NCBI GenBank assembly: GCA_002696345.1
Contig: NZRT01000036.1
Coordinates: 1 to 60,645, forward strand
From: Myxococcales bacterium
GTDB lineage: Bacteria > Myxococcota > UBA4151
Length of the DNA: 60,645 nt
Reading direction: 5' to 3'
Part shown: positions 52,458-60,579 of the stretch, piece by piece
Numbering within the stretch: position 1 is the stretch's first letter
Layout: every line of letters starts with the position of its first letter
Notes under the pieces: generated by a model
What the model was told of the DNA's origin: nothing
Databases searched by the model: none
What the model saw: only the letters and a program-made list of their open reading frames with translations
Translations under genes and position numbers: made by a program

Positions 52458-53732
52458 ATGACTCGATCCCATTTTGCAAATCAGACTCTACTCCGGCCAT
52501 TCATTTTGAATGCATTCAGCTGTCTGCTTTCAGGCCTGATTCTTTTGATGCCGGCCACGGTCTACGGCGATGATAGCGAAGATACCGGAGATGAGGACCG
52601 CCTCTATACGGTTCAAGTCCTTAGACAGCTCGCCGACCCGGTTCTCATTCCCCTTAGCAAGAATGAGCTGGGCCAATCAGTGCCAAAACGCGATTGGGAA
52701 ATTGAGCAAAACAACTATCAAAACTCACCATTACAGGCCTTTGTGCGCGTTCTTTCCGGTATCGGACCCTGGTTAGCCTTGGGTACCGACAAGTCGGAAG
52801 AAGGCCAATTACGAGCCCAATACATTGAACTCGCTCGCATCGGCATTATTCATTCTACCGATCCCGAGGCGGGTGATTTCATGTTTGGCGAAGCTGCCCG
52901 TGACCGCATCGTACACGCACATAATCTGGCCTACCCTCTGGTCGTGGCCCGGGAACAATTGTGGGAGCCATTGACCGATTCTCAAAAAGAAAATGTGGTC
53001 AACGCTCTTAAAACCCACAGGCCGTTTGAGCCCTTTCCAGGCACTTGGCTTTGGTTCTCGGCCATCATCGAAGCGGCCTTATGGGAACTTACCGGCGAGC
53101 GTGAGATGGAACACATCGAGAGAGCTGTCGAAAGTTATATGGGCTGGTACATAGGGGATGGTTACTACACCAACGGAGCCACCTTTAACTGGGATAACTA
53201 CAACAGCTATGTCGCTCAACCTCTCATGCTTGAAGTCATTCGCATTTGCAGAGACCAAGGGCATCCGTTAGGTGACCACTTTGAGAAAGTCAAAGCTCGC
53301 GCCTTCCGCTATGCTGAAGTGCTAGAACACATGATCTCGCCAGAAGGGACTTTCCCAGTAATCGGTCGATCTTCCACCTACCGCTTCGCCACGCTGCAGC
53401 ACCTCGGTTATGTTGGGGCCAGAGTTGACTGGCCTGAGGAGTTGGACCCAGGAGCCACCCGAGCGGCCATGACTGCAGTGATCCGGCGAATGATCGAGGC
53501 TCCAGGTACTTTCGATAACAACGGCTGGATCCAACCTGGATATGTGGGCCATCAGCCTTCAGCTCGCGATCGCTACATCAATACTGGCGCACTTTACAAT
53601 TGCACCCTGGGGCTCGCTCACCTCGGCATGCCGGCCGATCATCCTTTCTGGACGGCTCCAAGAGCAAAGTGGTTTCAGCAAAAAGTCTGGAGTGGCGAGG
53701 ATGTCGCCAGCCAAGGAGCTTACCGTGAATAA
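52458..53732 (+). CDS. DUF2264 family secreted protein (alpha/alpha toroid, glycosidase-like)
   Basis: 424 residues with a long signal region (residues 1-37, ending TVYG). The mature protein matches DUF2264 (PF10022): YQNSPLQAFVRVLSGIGPWL, PFEPFPGTWLWFSAIIEAAL, YYTNGATFNWDNYNSYVAQP, ISPEGTFPVIGRSSTYRFAT, and GLAHLGMPADHPFWTAP at the end. The predicted fold is an alpha/alpha toroid like unsaturated glucuronyl hydrolases. Some members have, to my recollection, been placed among beta-glucuronidases (GH154), so cleavage of uronic acids is plausible. It is divergent from the sulfatase at 50509 across 131 bp and probably shares regulation with it. Confidence 0.88.
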   Translation: MTRSHFANQTLLRPFILNAFSCLLSGLILLMPATVYGDDSEDTGDEDRLYTVQVLRQLADPVLIPLSKNELGQSVPKRDWEIEQNNYQNSPLQAFVRVLSGIGPWLALGTDKSEEGQLRAQYIELARIGIIHSTDPEAGDFMFGEAARDRIVHAHNLAYPLVVAREQLWEPLTDSQKENVVNALKTHRPFEPFPGTWLWFSAIIEAALWELTGEREMEHIERAVESYMGWYIGDGYYTNGATFNWDNYNSYVAQPLMLEVIRICRDQGHPLGDHFEKVKARAFRYAEVLEHMISPEGTFPVIGRSSTYRFATLQHLGYVGARVDWPEELDPGATRAAMTAVIRRMIEAPGTFDNNGWIQPGYVGHQPSARDRYINTGALYNCTLGLAHLGMPADHPFWTAPRAKWFQQKVWSGEDVASQGAYRE

Positions 53733-53851
53733 CCATTTGAGAGGGTTCCGCCCGCGATGAAATAGGACGATGCCAGGGACTACTCTTTCGACGCATCATG
53801 CCTCTTTGGGAAATAGATTTCCATTTCGCGGTCCACTCCACCCAATCGCTT

Positions 53852-53980
53852 TTAAGCGTAGACTTTGCCCTTGGGAACGTCCGCTTGCCGAATGACAGCC
53901 TCCAGTTTCTTGATGGAAAGAACGCCATCACCATCTTTGTCCGCTTGGGGAAAGCGTTTCAGAAACACCACCCCACACAA
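53852..53980 (-). pseudogene. EF-hand segment remnant
   Basis: In the 311-bp gap 53733-54043 a minus-strand frame reads FLKRFPQADKDGDGVLSIKK, then LEAVIRQADVPKGKVYA and a stop. DKDGDGVLSIKK is a clear calcium-binding EF-hand loop (D-x-D-x-D-G-x-L-S), as found at the start of many PVC secreted hydrolases. Only about 42 residues remain, with no ATG, no signal peptide and no downstream domain. The frame is also contiguous with the stop of the gene at 54044. It is probably the scar of an exported enzyme. Nothing else is seen in this gap. Confidence 0.5.
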
Positions 53981-54043
53981 GACAACGAATACATGTCTTA
54001 GACGTATAACGAGAATAAAAATCAGGGTAGACGAATGAGGAGT

Positions 54044-55570
54044 TTATTCCGGTCGCCAGCGGGCAGGTCCTTGAAGACGGGGCAATGAAACAAACTCGAT
54101 GCCCATTTCGTCTGCACTTTCTCGCAACGCAGAAGCGGCAGCAATACCGCGACTCTCGGCAGCAAGTATTATGGAGCCGATACGCGGAAATTCCTCGAAA
54201 GCTTGAACCGCTTCATCCCAGGCATCTGGATACTTTTGCTGGAAGTCCTTGCCTGATCCAGTGGCCAGCGCCAAATAGACCGCCCGGGCCCTATCCTCCT
54301 TGCGTCCAGGACTAGTCAAGAGTCGGTCAATCTCAAAAGTCAACGGGAGATGCATCCACTCCCTTTGCTTATCCATCGGGAATAGAGGAAGAATGTTCTC
54401 TGGAGACTGGCCCTCGAATATGTATGTCGCACCGTCAGTACCTGTTTCGACAACCGCACCTCCTTCCTCCAAGAGCGTCTTAACAGCGAGTTGAGTCAGA
54501 CGATCGGCAAAGCTTGTAAGGGTCTCGTTCAAGGGCATATTGAGTCGAGTAATATTGTAGTAGATGTCTTTTACCCTCCACCCTTGATCTTCCACCCGCT
54601 GGTAACCGTTCATTGTACCCAATATCGTCCCTACAGAGGCAGCTGAATTGTCGGCGTCCCATCCGAAATTGAAAGCTAATCGAAGGGATTCAGCGAGGTC
54701 CCCTTTGCCGTAAAGTAGAGCAGCTACGGTCGCAGCTCCGTTTAGCTCATAGCCATTGCGATCACGAAGTTCCCCATCGTGCTTCGAGTAGCGTTCCTTT
54801 AATAGGCGACGCATCTGTCGCCAATCGTTCGGATTCTCTGCCACCATCTTCCGTGTTGCCTGAATAACCTCGTAAAAGCTCGACGTCGGGTCAATTGATG
54901 AGAGACCCACATCCAACAAATAATCTATGTCAGTTTCAAAGAACGCCATTGAATATATGGCAGTAAAAAACTGAGTCATCTGAGCAGGTTCGCCATCAAT
55001 ACATACGGTTGTATAGTGCAAACCGATACGCCCGGCAGTTTTTGGAAGTCCAGGAGCGATCATTCCGAAGCTCTCCGACAGAAAATGACCTGCGATGTTA
55101 AAGTCGGCGAAAGGATTTAGTACCCGGTTTCCTGTAAGCGGGGGCTTGATACCGATTTCCATGAGCCGTTTGGAATAGCCAGTAGCAAAGAACGAGCGGT
55201 CCACGATGTGCTCTTTCCAAAGATTCATAATGTGTTCGGGGGACAGGAACAAGTTATCGGATTCCTGCATCGCATAGACGTAGATCCATTCGATGTCGGT
55301 ATCGTCGTTGGTCCACGCACCGTCAGAAAGGTCCGGTGTGTAGCTTTCAACCGAACCCGGTTCATGGATATACGCCATCTCATGTACGAGCCCATTGAGA
55401 TTGCCAAAAAGTTGACCGACTAGCCCCCCTTTCATTTGGTCCGCTAGTCGAGCGTGTGTAATTCTTAGCGTGTTTTGTCCCTCGCATGAATGGGCGGCTA
55501 AACTAGCGAATAATATAGCCTGAATGATGATCAAGCCCGTGTTAGTGGTTAATCGAGGTATTGTAGTCAT
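54044..55570 (-). CDS. Secreted ADP-ribosylglycohydrolase family protein
   Basis: 508 residues. A hydrophobic N-terminus (residues 10-31, cleavage near CEGQ) indicates export. The all-alpha core matches PF03747: ADQMKGGLVGQLFGNLNGLV, WTNDDTDIEW with the first metal-binding Asp set (Asp89, 90, 92), and FGWDADNSAASVGTILGTMN with the second set (Asp305, 307). Classical members remove ADP-ribose from proteins or DNA in the cytosol. An exported version beside glycan-degrading genes suggests another glycoside or N-glycosidic substrate, which remains unknown. Metal ligands are kept, so it is probably active. Confidence 0.88.
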   Translation of the reverse strand: MTTIPRLTTNTGLIIIQAILFASLAAHSCEGQNTLRITHARLADQMKGGLVGQLFGNLNGLVHEMAYIHEPGSVESYTPDLSDGAWTNDDTDIEWIYVYAMQESDNLFLSPEHIMNLWKEHIVDRSFFATGYSKRLMEIGIKPPLTGNRVLNPFADFNIAGHFLSESFGMIAPGLPKTAGRIGLHYTTVCIDGEPAQMTQFFTAIYSMAFFETDIDYLLDVGLSSIDPTSSFYEVIQATRKMVAENPNDWRQMRRLLKERYSKHDGELRDRNGYELNGAATVAALLYGKGDLAESLRLAFNFGWDADNSAASVGTILGTMNGYQRVEDQGWRVKDIYYNITRLNMPLNETLTSFADRLTQLAVKTLLEEGGAVVETGTDGATYIFEGQSPENILPLFPMDKQREWMHLPLTFEIDRLLTSPGRKEDRARAVYLALATGSGKDFQQKYPDAWDEAVQAFEEFPRIGSIILAAESRGIAAASALRESADEMGIEFVSLPRLQGPARWRPE

Positions 55571-55826
55571 GACTGATTAAGCGCTTATAAAACGTACATT
55601 GAAATCAAACTTTTATTTTCTCGTAAAGAAGCTCAGCATTTTCTAGGGAGTCCGGGTGGTGCACAGAGTGGACCAGAAATGAGATCTGAAACAGTTAGTG
55701 GACCCATGAAGTGCCGCTTTACTGCAATGAGATTCCGATTATTTATCACGAATGCGCAGCAAGGCTAAATCCTGACGGCTACAGCAATGCTAGCTCTATG
55801 CTATTTTTGAATGATTGATCCTCGCC

Positions 55827-56246
55827 CTAAACGCTCGCAGGATCGTGGATCCGATCTTGGATAGCCTTCTGAGGTCCTTGTTTCAGGGTATAATTGATAC
55901 TAATGAAGACGATCCTATCTTCTGCCAATTCCAGCATACTGCCGATCGCCCCGATCTTGTCCCCTGAACTGAAGCCGCCTCCATGGGCATAGATCACGAC
56001 AGGGCATGAATTTCCGTCTGGCACCCAGACATCGAACAAGTGATTATCCCCGGCAAGATCAGGGTTCACATCGGCTCGCGGACCATAAGCTTCATTGGGA
56101 AAGGTCGGCTTAATACTCCAACCCCAGTCGATTTCATCAGCTGGAGCGGCATCAGCGCCAGCCGAGGCAACGACCATCCCAAGCAACAAAAATAAGTATC
56201 TATATTTCTTATACACGCGTATTCCAATTATTCTAAACACCTCCAT
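55827..56246 (-). pseudogene. Alpha/beta-hydrolase (esterase) with internal deletion
   Basis: 139-codon frame. A signal-like N-terminus (KKYRYLFLLLGMVVASAGAD) leads to an esterase start: DNHLFDVWVPDGNSCPVVIY and AHGGGFSSGDK, the oxyanion motif, followed by IVFISINYTLKQGPQKAIQD. It then jumps directly to RIHDPASV and a stop. IHDPA is normally near the C-terminus, as in the intact neighbour (DDIHDPAHGLRV). The nucleophile Ser elbow and catalytic His are missing. GATC occurs three times at the junction, which may have served as microhomology. I read it as a broken gene 9 bp behind its neighbour. It could still encode a small exported protein. Confidence 0.6.
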
Positions 56247-56255
56247 AAGATCCGC

Positions 56256-57011
56256 TCAGCGCTTGTCTTTTACTTCTGACAACACAAATTTTGGAACGAA
56301 CTGCATGACTTGACTATTCTTCGTTTCGCTCAAGCTGTGCACCAGTTCGGCTCTATCCCCGATGCCCAGTTCTTTATATCTCTCCAGAACCCTCAGGCCA
56401 TGGGCAGGATCGTGGATGTCGTCGACCACTCCGGGTTCTTTGCGGTAGGCTAGAAAGATAGAAGGTGCTTTTTTCGTGATCGGCTCCAACAAACGCTCAT
56501 TGAACGATTGCCCCGGCAAGGCTTGTCCCATATAAATCCCTACAATGCTTGGGTCCAAACAGTGGGCGAGTTCCCAGCTCACGAGACTTCCCCGCGATTG
56601 TCCGCCGATAAAAATCTTATCGGTGTCGAAGTTATAGGTCGCCGCGTTTTCCTTCACCCATGCGAACATCGCCTTCGCATCCGCCGTGCAGGTTTGAAAA
56701 TCCGACATACCTTGGACCTTCGCAATCGATTCCCAACTAACGATCGCAATTCCTGACGCTACCGTCGAATCCGCCCAGTTACTTTGAACGTCATCCGCTG
56801 TCGAACCGTTATGATGGGCGTAGATAAACACAGGCGTCGACTTATCGCCGGAAGGCAAATAAATGTTCAGCCATTGCCGTTCCTCCGGCCCATAGGAGAC
56901 ATGCGCGTGAGTCGGAGTTTTAACTTGCCCCTCAAGGGCAGTAGAAAAAAGCGATAGGGCTCCGACGAATCCAAATAAGCATTTCGCAGATTTGAGTTTT
57001 GAACTTTTCAT
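56256..57011 (-). CDS. Secreted alpha/beta hydrolase
   Basis: 251 residues with a signal peptide (cleavage near LEGQ). YGPEERQWLNIYLPSGDKST and TPVFIYAHHNGSTADD give the first strands; HHN stands where HGG is usual in this esterase family. The nucleophile is Ser139 in IFIGGQSRGSLVSWELAH. A probable acid is in VVDDIHDPAHGL, and a histidine is in AELVHSLSE. Related to BD-FAE-like or carboxylesterase families acting on glycan esters. The altered oxyanion loop may change substrate or activity. It heads a small cluster of hydrolase genes on the minus strand. Confidence 0.8.
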   Translation of the reverse strand: MKSSKLKSAKCLFGFVGALSLFSTALEGQVKTPTHAHVSYGPEERQWLNIYLPSGDKSTPVFIYAHHNGSTADDVQSNWADSTVASGIAIVSWESIAKVQGMSDFQTCTADAKAMFAWVKENAATYNFDTDKIFIGGQSRGSLVSWELAHCLDPSIVGIYMGQALPGQSFNERLLEPITKKAPSIFLAYRKEPGVVDDIHDPAHGLRVLERYKELGIGDRAELVHSLSETKNSQVMQFVPKFVLSEVKDKR

Positions 57012-57052
57012 AGGATCGGTTGTGCTTGTTTTTATTATACGAATATCGTCTA

Positions 57053-58177
57053 TTACGGGAAAATGACCTTGGTGGCTCCCGCAAGGAGCGGTCGAGCATT
57101 TGGAGCGCCAGCTTGGGTCAAAACGATAAGAATGCGGCCGGTTTCGAGGTCGACGCTTGCGAACGTTCCGGTTGCTCCCCCGTGTCCTACGACGCCGCCT
57201 CTGAGCAGGTTGAAGCCAATACCGTAGTTTTTGGTTGCGGGTTGTTTTTGGTAGAGTTTGGCCAATACGGACGCAGGCGTAATTTGCCGCTTGCCGACCC
57301 GCCCCTTGTCGAAGTGAAACTGGAGGAAGCGTTGGAGATCGTCAGGGGTGGAGACCAAAGCTCCTGCTGTGTTGACGAAGGGTCCTCTTTGAGCGCGAAG
57401 GCTTTCGATTTGAGCGGCTACTTCCTCGTCTCTTTGACCCTCGGCGCGCGAGGCGAAACGCGGATGTCGACGAAATAGTGAAACTCCAGGATTAAAGGTC
57501 GTTTCATTCATTCCCAAAGGAACGAGAAGCTTTTCTTGCATGACCTCGGCAATGGGGCGACCAGTGACGACCTCAATTACCCGGGAAACGGCGGAGTAAC
57601 CTCTGAAAGTGTAGGCGTATTTCGAACCGGGTCGCGAGGCCAAACCTTGAGTCGCTAAGTATCGGGCAACCTCAGCTTGATCACCGCTTTTAATAGGAGA
57701 ATTCCTAGGGAGCTTGGACATCGTTCCACTCGGAAATCCAGCGGTATGGGAAAGGCACTCCGCGATCGTGGGAGAACGAACAGATTGATCGCTACTTTGC
57801 AGCGTAAGCTCAGCGTATTCCGGGAGGTATTTGGCGATCGGATCATCGAAGGAGAGACTTCCCTCCCCCACGAGAAAGGCAACCAGGGTGGCGGTGACGG
57901 ATTTGGTGATGGAGGCGATCGCCACGACCGTTTGCCCGTCCCATGCGATTTTCGAATCCTCTGTAAAGGTGCCAAAGTAGCGATCGAACACAACCTCACG
58001 ACCTTCGACAATTCGCACGGACCCGCCGGGAATTTTTGGATTGGCGTCTGCTGCCTCTATAAGCGTTTCAAGCTCGGGAAAGGATGGCTCAGCTACGACT
58101 GTAAACGCTGCTAGGGCGAAACAGGCTAAGGCCACGACGGAACGAAAAAGGGGGAATTTGGTTTTCATCTTACTCAT
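57053..58177 (-). CDS. Serine hydrolase of the beta-lactamase/DD-peptidase fold
   Basis: 374 residues with a signal peptide (cleavage near VVAE). The penicillin-binding motifs are S89-I-T-K92 (SxxK), a tyrosine motif in KYAYTFRGYSAVSRVIE, and GHGGATGTFASV as the HGG/KTG equivalent. This is the class C beta-lactamase-related esterase family (PF00144), whose members act as esterases or peptidases. An ATG three codons later (58168) is equally possible. It belongs to the run of minus-strand secreted hydrolases at 55827-60579. Confidence 0.92.
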   Translation of the reverse strand: MSKMKTKFPLFRSVVALACFALAAFTVVAEPSFPELETLIEAADANPKIPGGSVRIVEGREVVFDRYFGTFTEDSKIAWDGQTVVAIASITKSVTATLVAFLVGEGSLSFDDPIAKYLPEYAELTLQSSDQSVRSPTIAECLSHTAGFPSGTMSKLPRNSPIKSGDQAEVARYLATQGLASRPGSKYAYTFRGYSAVSRVIEVVTGRPIAEVMQEKLLVPLGMNETTFNPGVSLFRRHPRFASRAEGQRDEEVAAQIESLRAQRGPFVNTAGALVSTPDDLQRFLQFHFDKGRVGKRQITPASVLAKLYQKQPATKNYGIGFNLLRGGVVGHGGATGTFASVDLETGRILIVLTQAGAPNARPLLAGATKVIFP

Positions 58178-58228
58178 TCTGGTTTTTGGGGGTTATAAGA
58201 GACTGTATAGGCGATTCCTATCTCGCTT

Positions 58229-59107
58229 TTACTTCGCTAAAAAGCCTTTAAGCCTGAGCCAATCTTCCATGCGGTCGTTCCAGGAGGTCACAGGTTTATC
58301 AGTGCGGCGGAGCCCGTAGCCGTGGCCTCCTTCACTGTAGATATGCATCTCTGCGGAAACCTTGGCTTTCTTAAGGGCAATGAAGGTCTCAGCCAGGCCG
58401 ACGGAACGGTCTTTGTCGTCGTGGGTAATCACCATGAAAAACGGTGGCGTGGCTTCAGATAGATTCGCATCTTCCGGCATCCACCAACCGGAATAGATCG
58501 GAGCTGCAAAAGCTGGTCGAAAATTGTGATTATCATGCGTATCCACCGGTTCATACAAACGGTTGGACACTAAGGCGGTATACATGACGGGGGCTCCTCC
58601 GGCAGAAAAGCCCATGATGCCGATACGATCCGGATCAATGCCCAGCTCATCGTATCGAGATCTCACGAGGCTCATAGCCCGCTGACCATCCTGAGCGGCA
58701 GGGAGCCAAGGCTTGTCCGGACTGTGAACATTACCTGGTACCCGATATTTGAGTACGATCGCAGTCATCCCAACTGAGTTCGCCCAATCGGCCACTTCAG
58801 TTCCTTCCTTGTCGTAGGCAAGAATCGTGAACCCACCGCCTGGCGCAATTATGATGGAGGAACCCGTATCGATTTTCGGGTCTGGCCTGTAGATCGTAAG
58901 CGTAGGAACGGATACGTTTTGCAGACGACTCACTGGCTTACCGGCAGTCAGCCTGTTGTCGTTGGTGCGATACGACTCCGGTGGGAGCGTTACGGTTTCA
59001 CCGGGGGCCTCGCCGGGCCAGAGGTTCCAGGTGATCGGATCAGCCGCTGACAAAACAGAGGCCGAAACCAAAAGAATAAGGAAAAACGAGCGAGTGAGGT
59101 ATTTCAT
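58229..59107 (-). CDS. Secreted esterase (acetyl esterase/xylanase-associated type)
   Basis: 292 residues with a signal peptide (cleavage near LSAAD). It opens ITWNLWPGEAPGETVTLPPE, typical of secreted sugar acetyl esterases. The oxyanion region is SIIIAPGGGFTILAYDKEG. The nucleophile is Ser168 in IGIMGFSAGGAPVMY. Acid and histidine are in VITHDDKDRSVGLAETFIAL and YSEGGHGYGLRR. It probably deacetylates oligosaccharides. A palindromic repeat (59153-59225) lies upstream of its start. Confidence 0.93.
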   Translation of the reverse strand: MKYLTRSFFLILLVSASVLSAADPITWNLWPGEAPGETVTLPPESYRTNDNRLTAGKPVSRLQNVSVPTLTIYRPDPKIDTGSSIIIAPGGGFTILAYDKEGTEVADWANSVGMTAIVLKYRVPGNVHSPDKPWLPAAQDGQRAMSLVRSRYDELGIDPDRIGIMGFSAGGAPVMYTALVSNRLYEPVDTHDNHNFRPAFAAPIYSGWWMPEDANLSEATPPFFMVITHDDKDRSVGLAETFIALKKAKVSAEMHIYSEGGHGYGLRRTDKPVTSWNDRMEDWLRLKGFLAK

Positions 59108-59152
59108 ATTTTAAGTCCCAAATTAATCGTTCAAGCGCATCCAAACGCTTGA

Positions 59153-59225
59153 TAAACCACAGAGTACGCTGAGGTCGCAGAGAGACTCTCTTCGCCTCCG
59201 CGATCTCTGCGTACTCTGCGGTTAG
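59153..59225. repeat. Large palindromic repeat (family D)
   Basis: 73-bp inverted repeat with arms ACCACAGAGTACGC and GCGTACTCTGCGGT and an inner CGCAGAGAG...CTCTGCG region. The sequence type (CAGAGTACGC...TCTGCGG) resembles a REP-like repeat I have seen in many environmental genomes, including PVC members. It occupies the gap between the two esterase genes. Confidence 0.8.
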
Positions 59226-59253
59226 ATCACAATGACTATTTGATTCTTCATTT

Positions 59254-60579
59254 TTAATCTACTTTCGAAAATCCAAGCATCCAGTCGACCAGCTCCACTG
59301 AACTGAAGACCGCCGCGTTGGCTGCGGCATGATTCGCGTCGGGAAATTCCGTGTACTTCACCCGCTGATTGCCCGCTTCTCGCACGCGTTCCACCATCCC
59401 TTTGACTCCAGCGATCGTTTCCGGTTTGTCAGCGCCGCCCACCATGCCCCAAATCGGCAAGCGTGCCAGACCTTCCGCATCGCCGCTATAGCTAGCCGAA
59501 AAACCGTTGGGCGACGCGGCCGCGAAACGATCGGCCGATTCGTTGATCCAAGTCCAGGTACCCCTACCGCCCATACTGTGACCCATCACATAGATTCGGT
59601 TCGTATCGATGTCTGGGTAGGTCGCCAATACGTAGTCCAGCATGATATTCAGCGAAGCCGGGTCAAAAGGAGCCGCCGTGTTGGGTTCTAGCAGGATCAT
59701 ATCTTTCTCAGCTAATTCCGCGAGTCCCAATCCCTTTACCTTTGCGGACCGTTCTAGCTGTTGGTTCAGGCTCATGTTTCTGCCCCCGCCACCATGCAAG
59801 GTGATTAGCAAGGGCAACTTGCCTTCAGACTTCTCGACCGGAGTAGCCATAAAAGCAATACGCTTCAGCTCGCCCAGATTCTCCTGCAACGCGGCAGGCC
59901 ACTCCACAAGCTGAACATCCACGTTCTTAAATCGATCGTTGATTCCCTTCAGCGTTTCATTGAGGGCTGAATCCTCCACTTGCCTCGACCGCGTCTGTCT
60001 GAACAACCAATCCCAAATATGGTCCGTCTTATCCACACGATCTGAAGCGTACTCCGTGATATAGCCTTTTTCAATATCATCGCCGGTATAGTTAAAGCCG
60101 TACTGGTTGGCGTTGTGCTTCACGTCTTTGAGGGTGGTGAACTTGGCGTTAGCCTTGAGCTTTTTGAGGCGCTGGAAGGGGTGGCTTGAGCCGATGTAGT
60201 CTACTGTCGGGTCAGCGTCGCCATGGAAGATCCAAATGGGGACGTCTTGAATGCGCTTGGCGTCGAGCCAGGGGAAGAAGATTCCAGCCGAGGGGATGGC
60301 GGCGGCGAAGCGATCGGGGTGTTGGTAGATAGCGGTGAAGGTGCCCATACCGCCCATGGAGTGGCCGAGCACGTAGACGCGGTCGGCGTCGATCTTATAT
60401 TGCTCGGTGAGCTTCGTGTCGATTAACTCGAGCGCCTCGTCGAGCACACCGTAGGGCTCGCGGACGGCACCGGCTTCATCGATGCGTCCGATCAGACGCG
60501 CTCCGAACTTGCGCATGCCTTCTGGGAGGTCTTCGACGGTGATCGAGCCGGGCTCGGGGTAGTGCGGGATTGGATGCAC
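59254..60579 (-). CDS. Two-module esterase (tandem alpha/beta hydrolase domains), N-terminus incomplete
   Basis: 441 residues visible. Module 1 (1-190) has VYVLGHSMGGMGTFTAIYQH, VPIWIFHGDADPTVDYIGSS and a His near KDVKHNANQYG, but its first strands and oxyanion loop are missing. Module 2 (about 220-441) is complete: KLPLLITLHGGGGRNMSLNQ, IYVMGHSMGGRGTWTWINES and FPDANHAAANAAVF. Both belong to the PHB-depolymerase/prolyl-oligopeptidase-like esterase group. The GTG at 60579 is not a natural start: no signal peptide follows, the domain is cut, and a TAG interrupts the frame at 60615-60613. A frameshift or truncation, with the true start outside the window, is likely. Confidence 0.75.
   Translation of the reverse strand: MHPIPHYPEPGSITVEDLPEGMRKFGARLIGRIDEAGAVREPYGVLDEALELIDTKLTEQYKIDADRVYVLGHSMGGMGTFTAIYQHPDRFAAAIPSAGIFFPWLDAKRIQDVPIWIFHGDADPTVDYIGSSHPFQRLKKLKANAKFTTLKDVKHNANQYGFNYTGDDIEKGYITEYASDRVDKTDHIWDWLFRQTRSRQVEDSALNETLKGINDRFKNVDVQLVEWPAALQENLGELKRIAFMATPVEKSEGKLPLLITLHGGGGRNMSLNQQLERSAKVKGLGLAELAEKDMILLEPNTAAPFDPASLNIMLDYVLATYPDIDTNRIYVMGHSMGGRGTWTWINESADRFAAASPNGFSASYSGDAEGLARLPIWGMVGGADKPETIAGVKGMVERVREAGNQRVKYTEFPDANHAAANAAVFSSVELVDWMLGFSKVD

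Noticed and set aside
55706-55818. Short plus-strand frame reading EVPLYCNEIPIIYHECAARL to a stop
   Set aside because: It looks protein-like, but it is under 40 codons, follows a stop and matches no family I recognise. Chance cannot be excluded.
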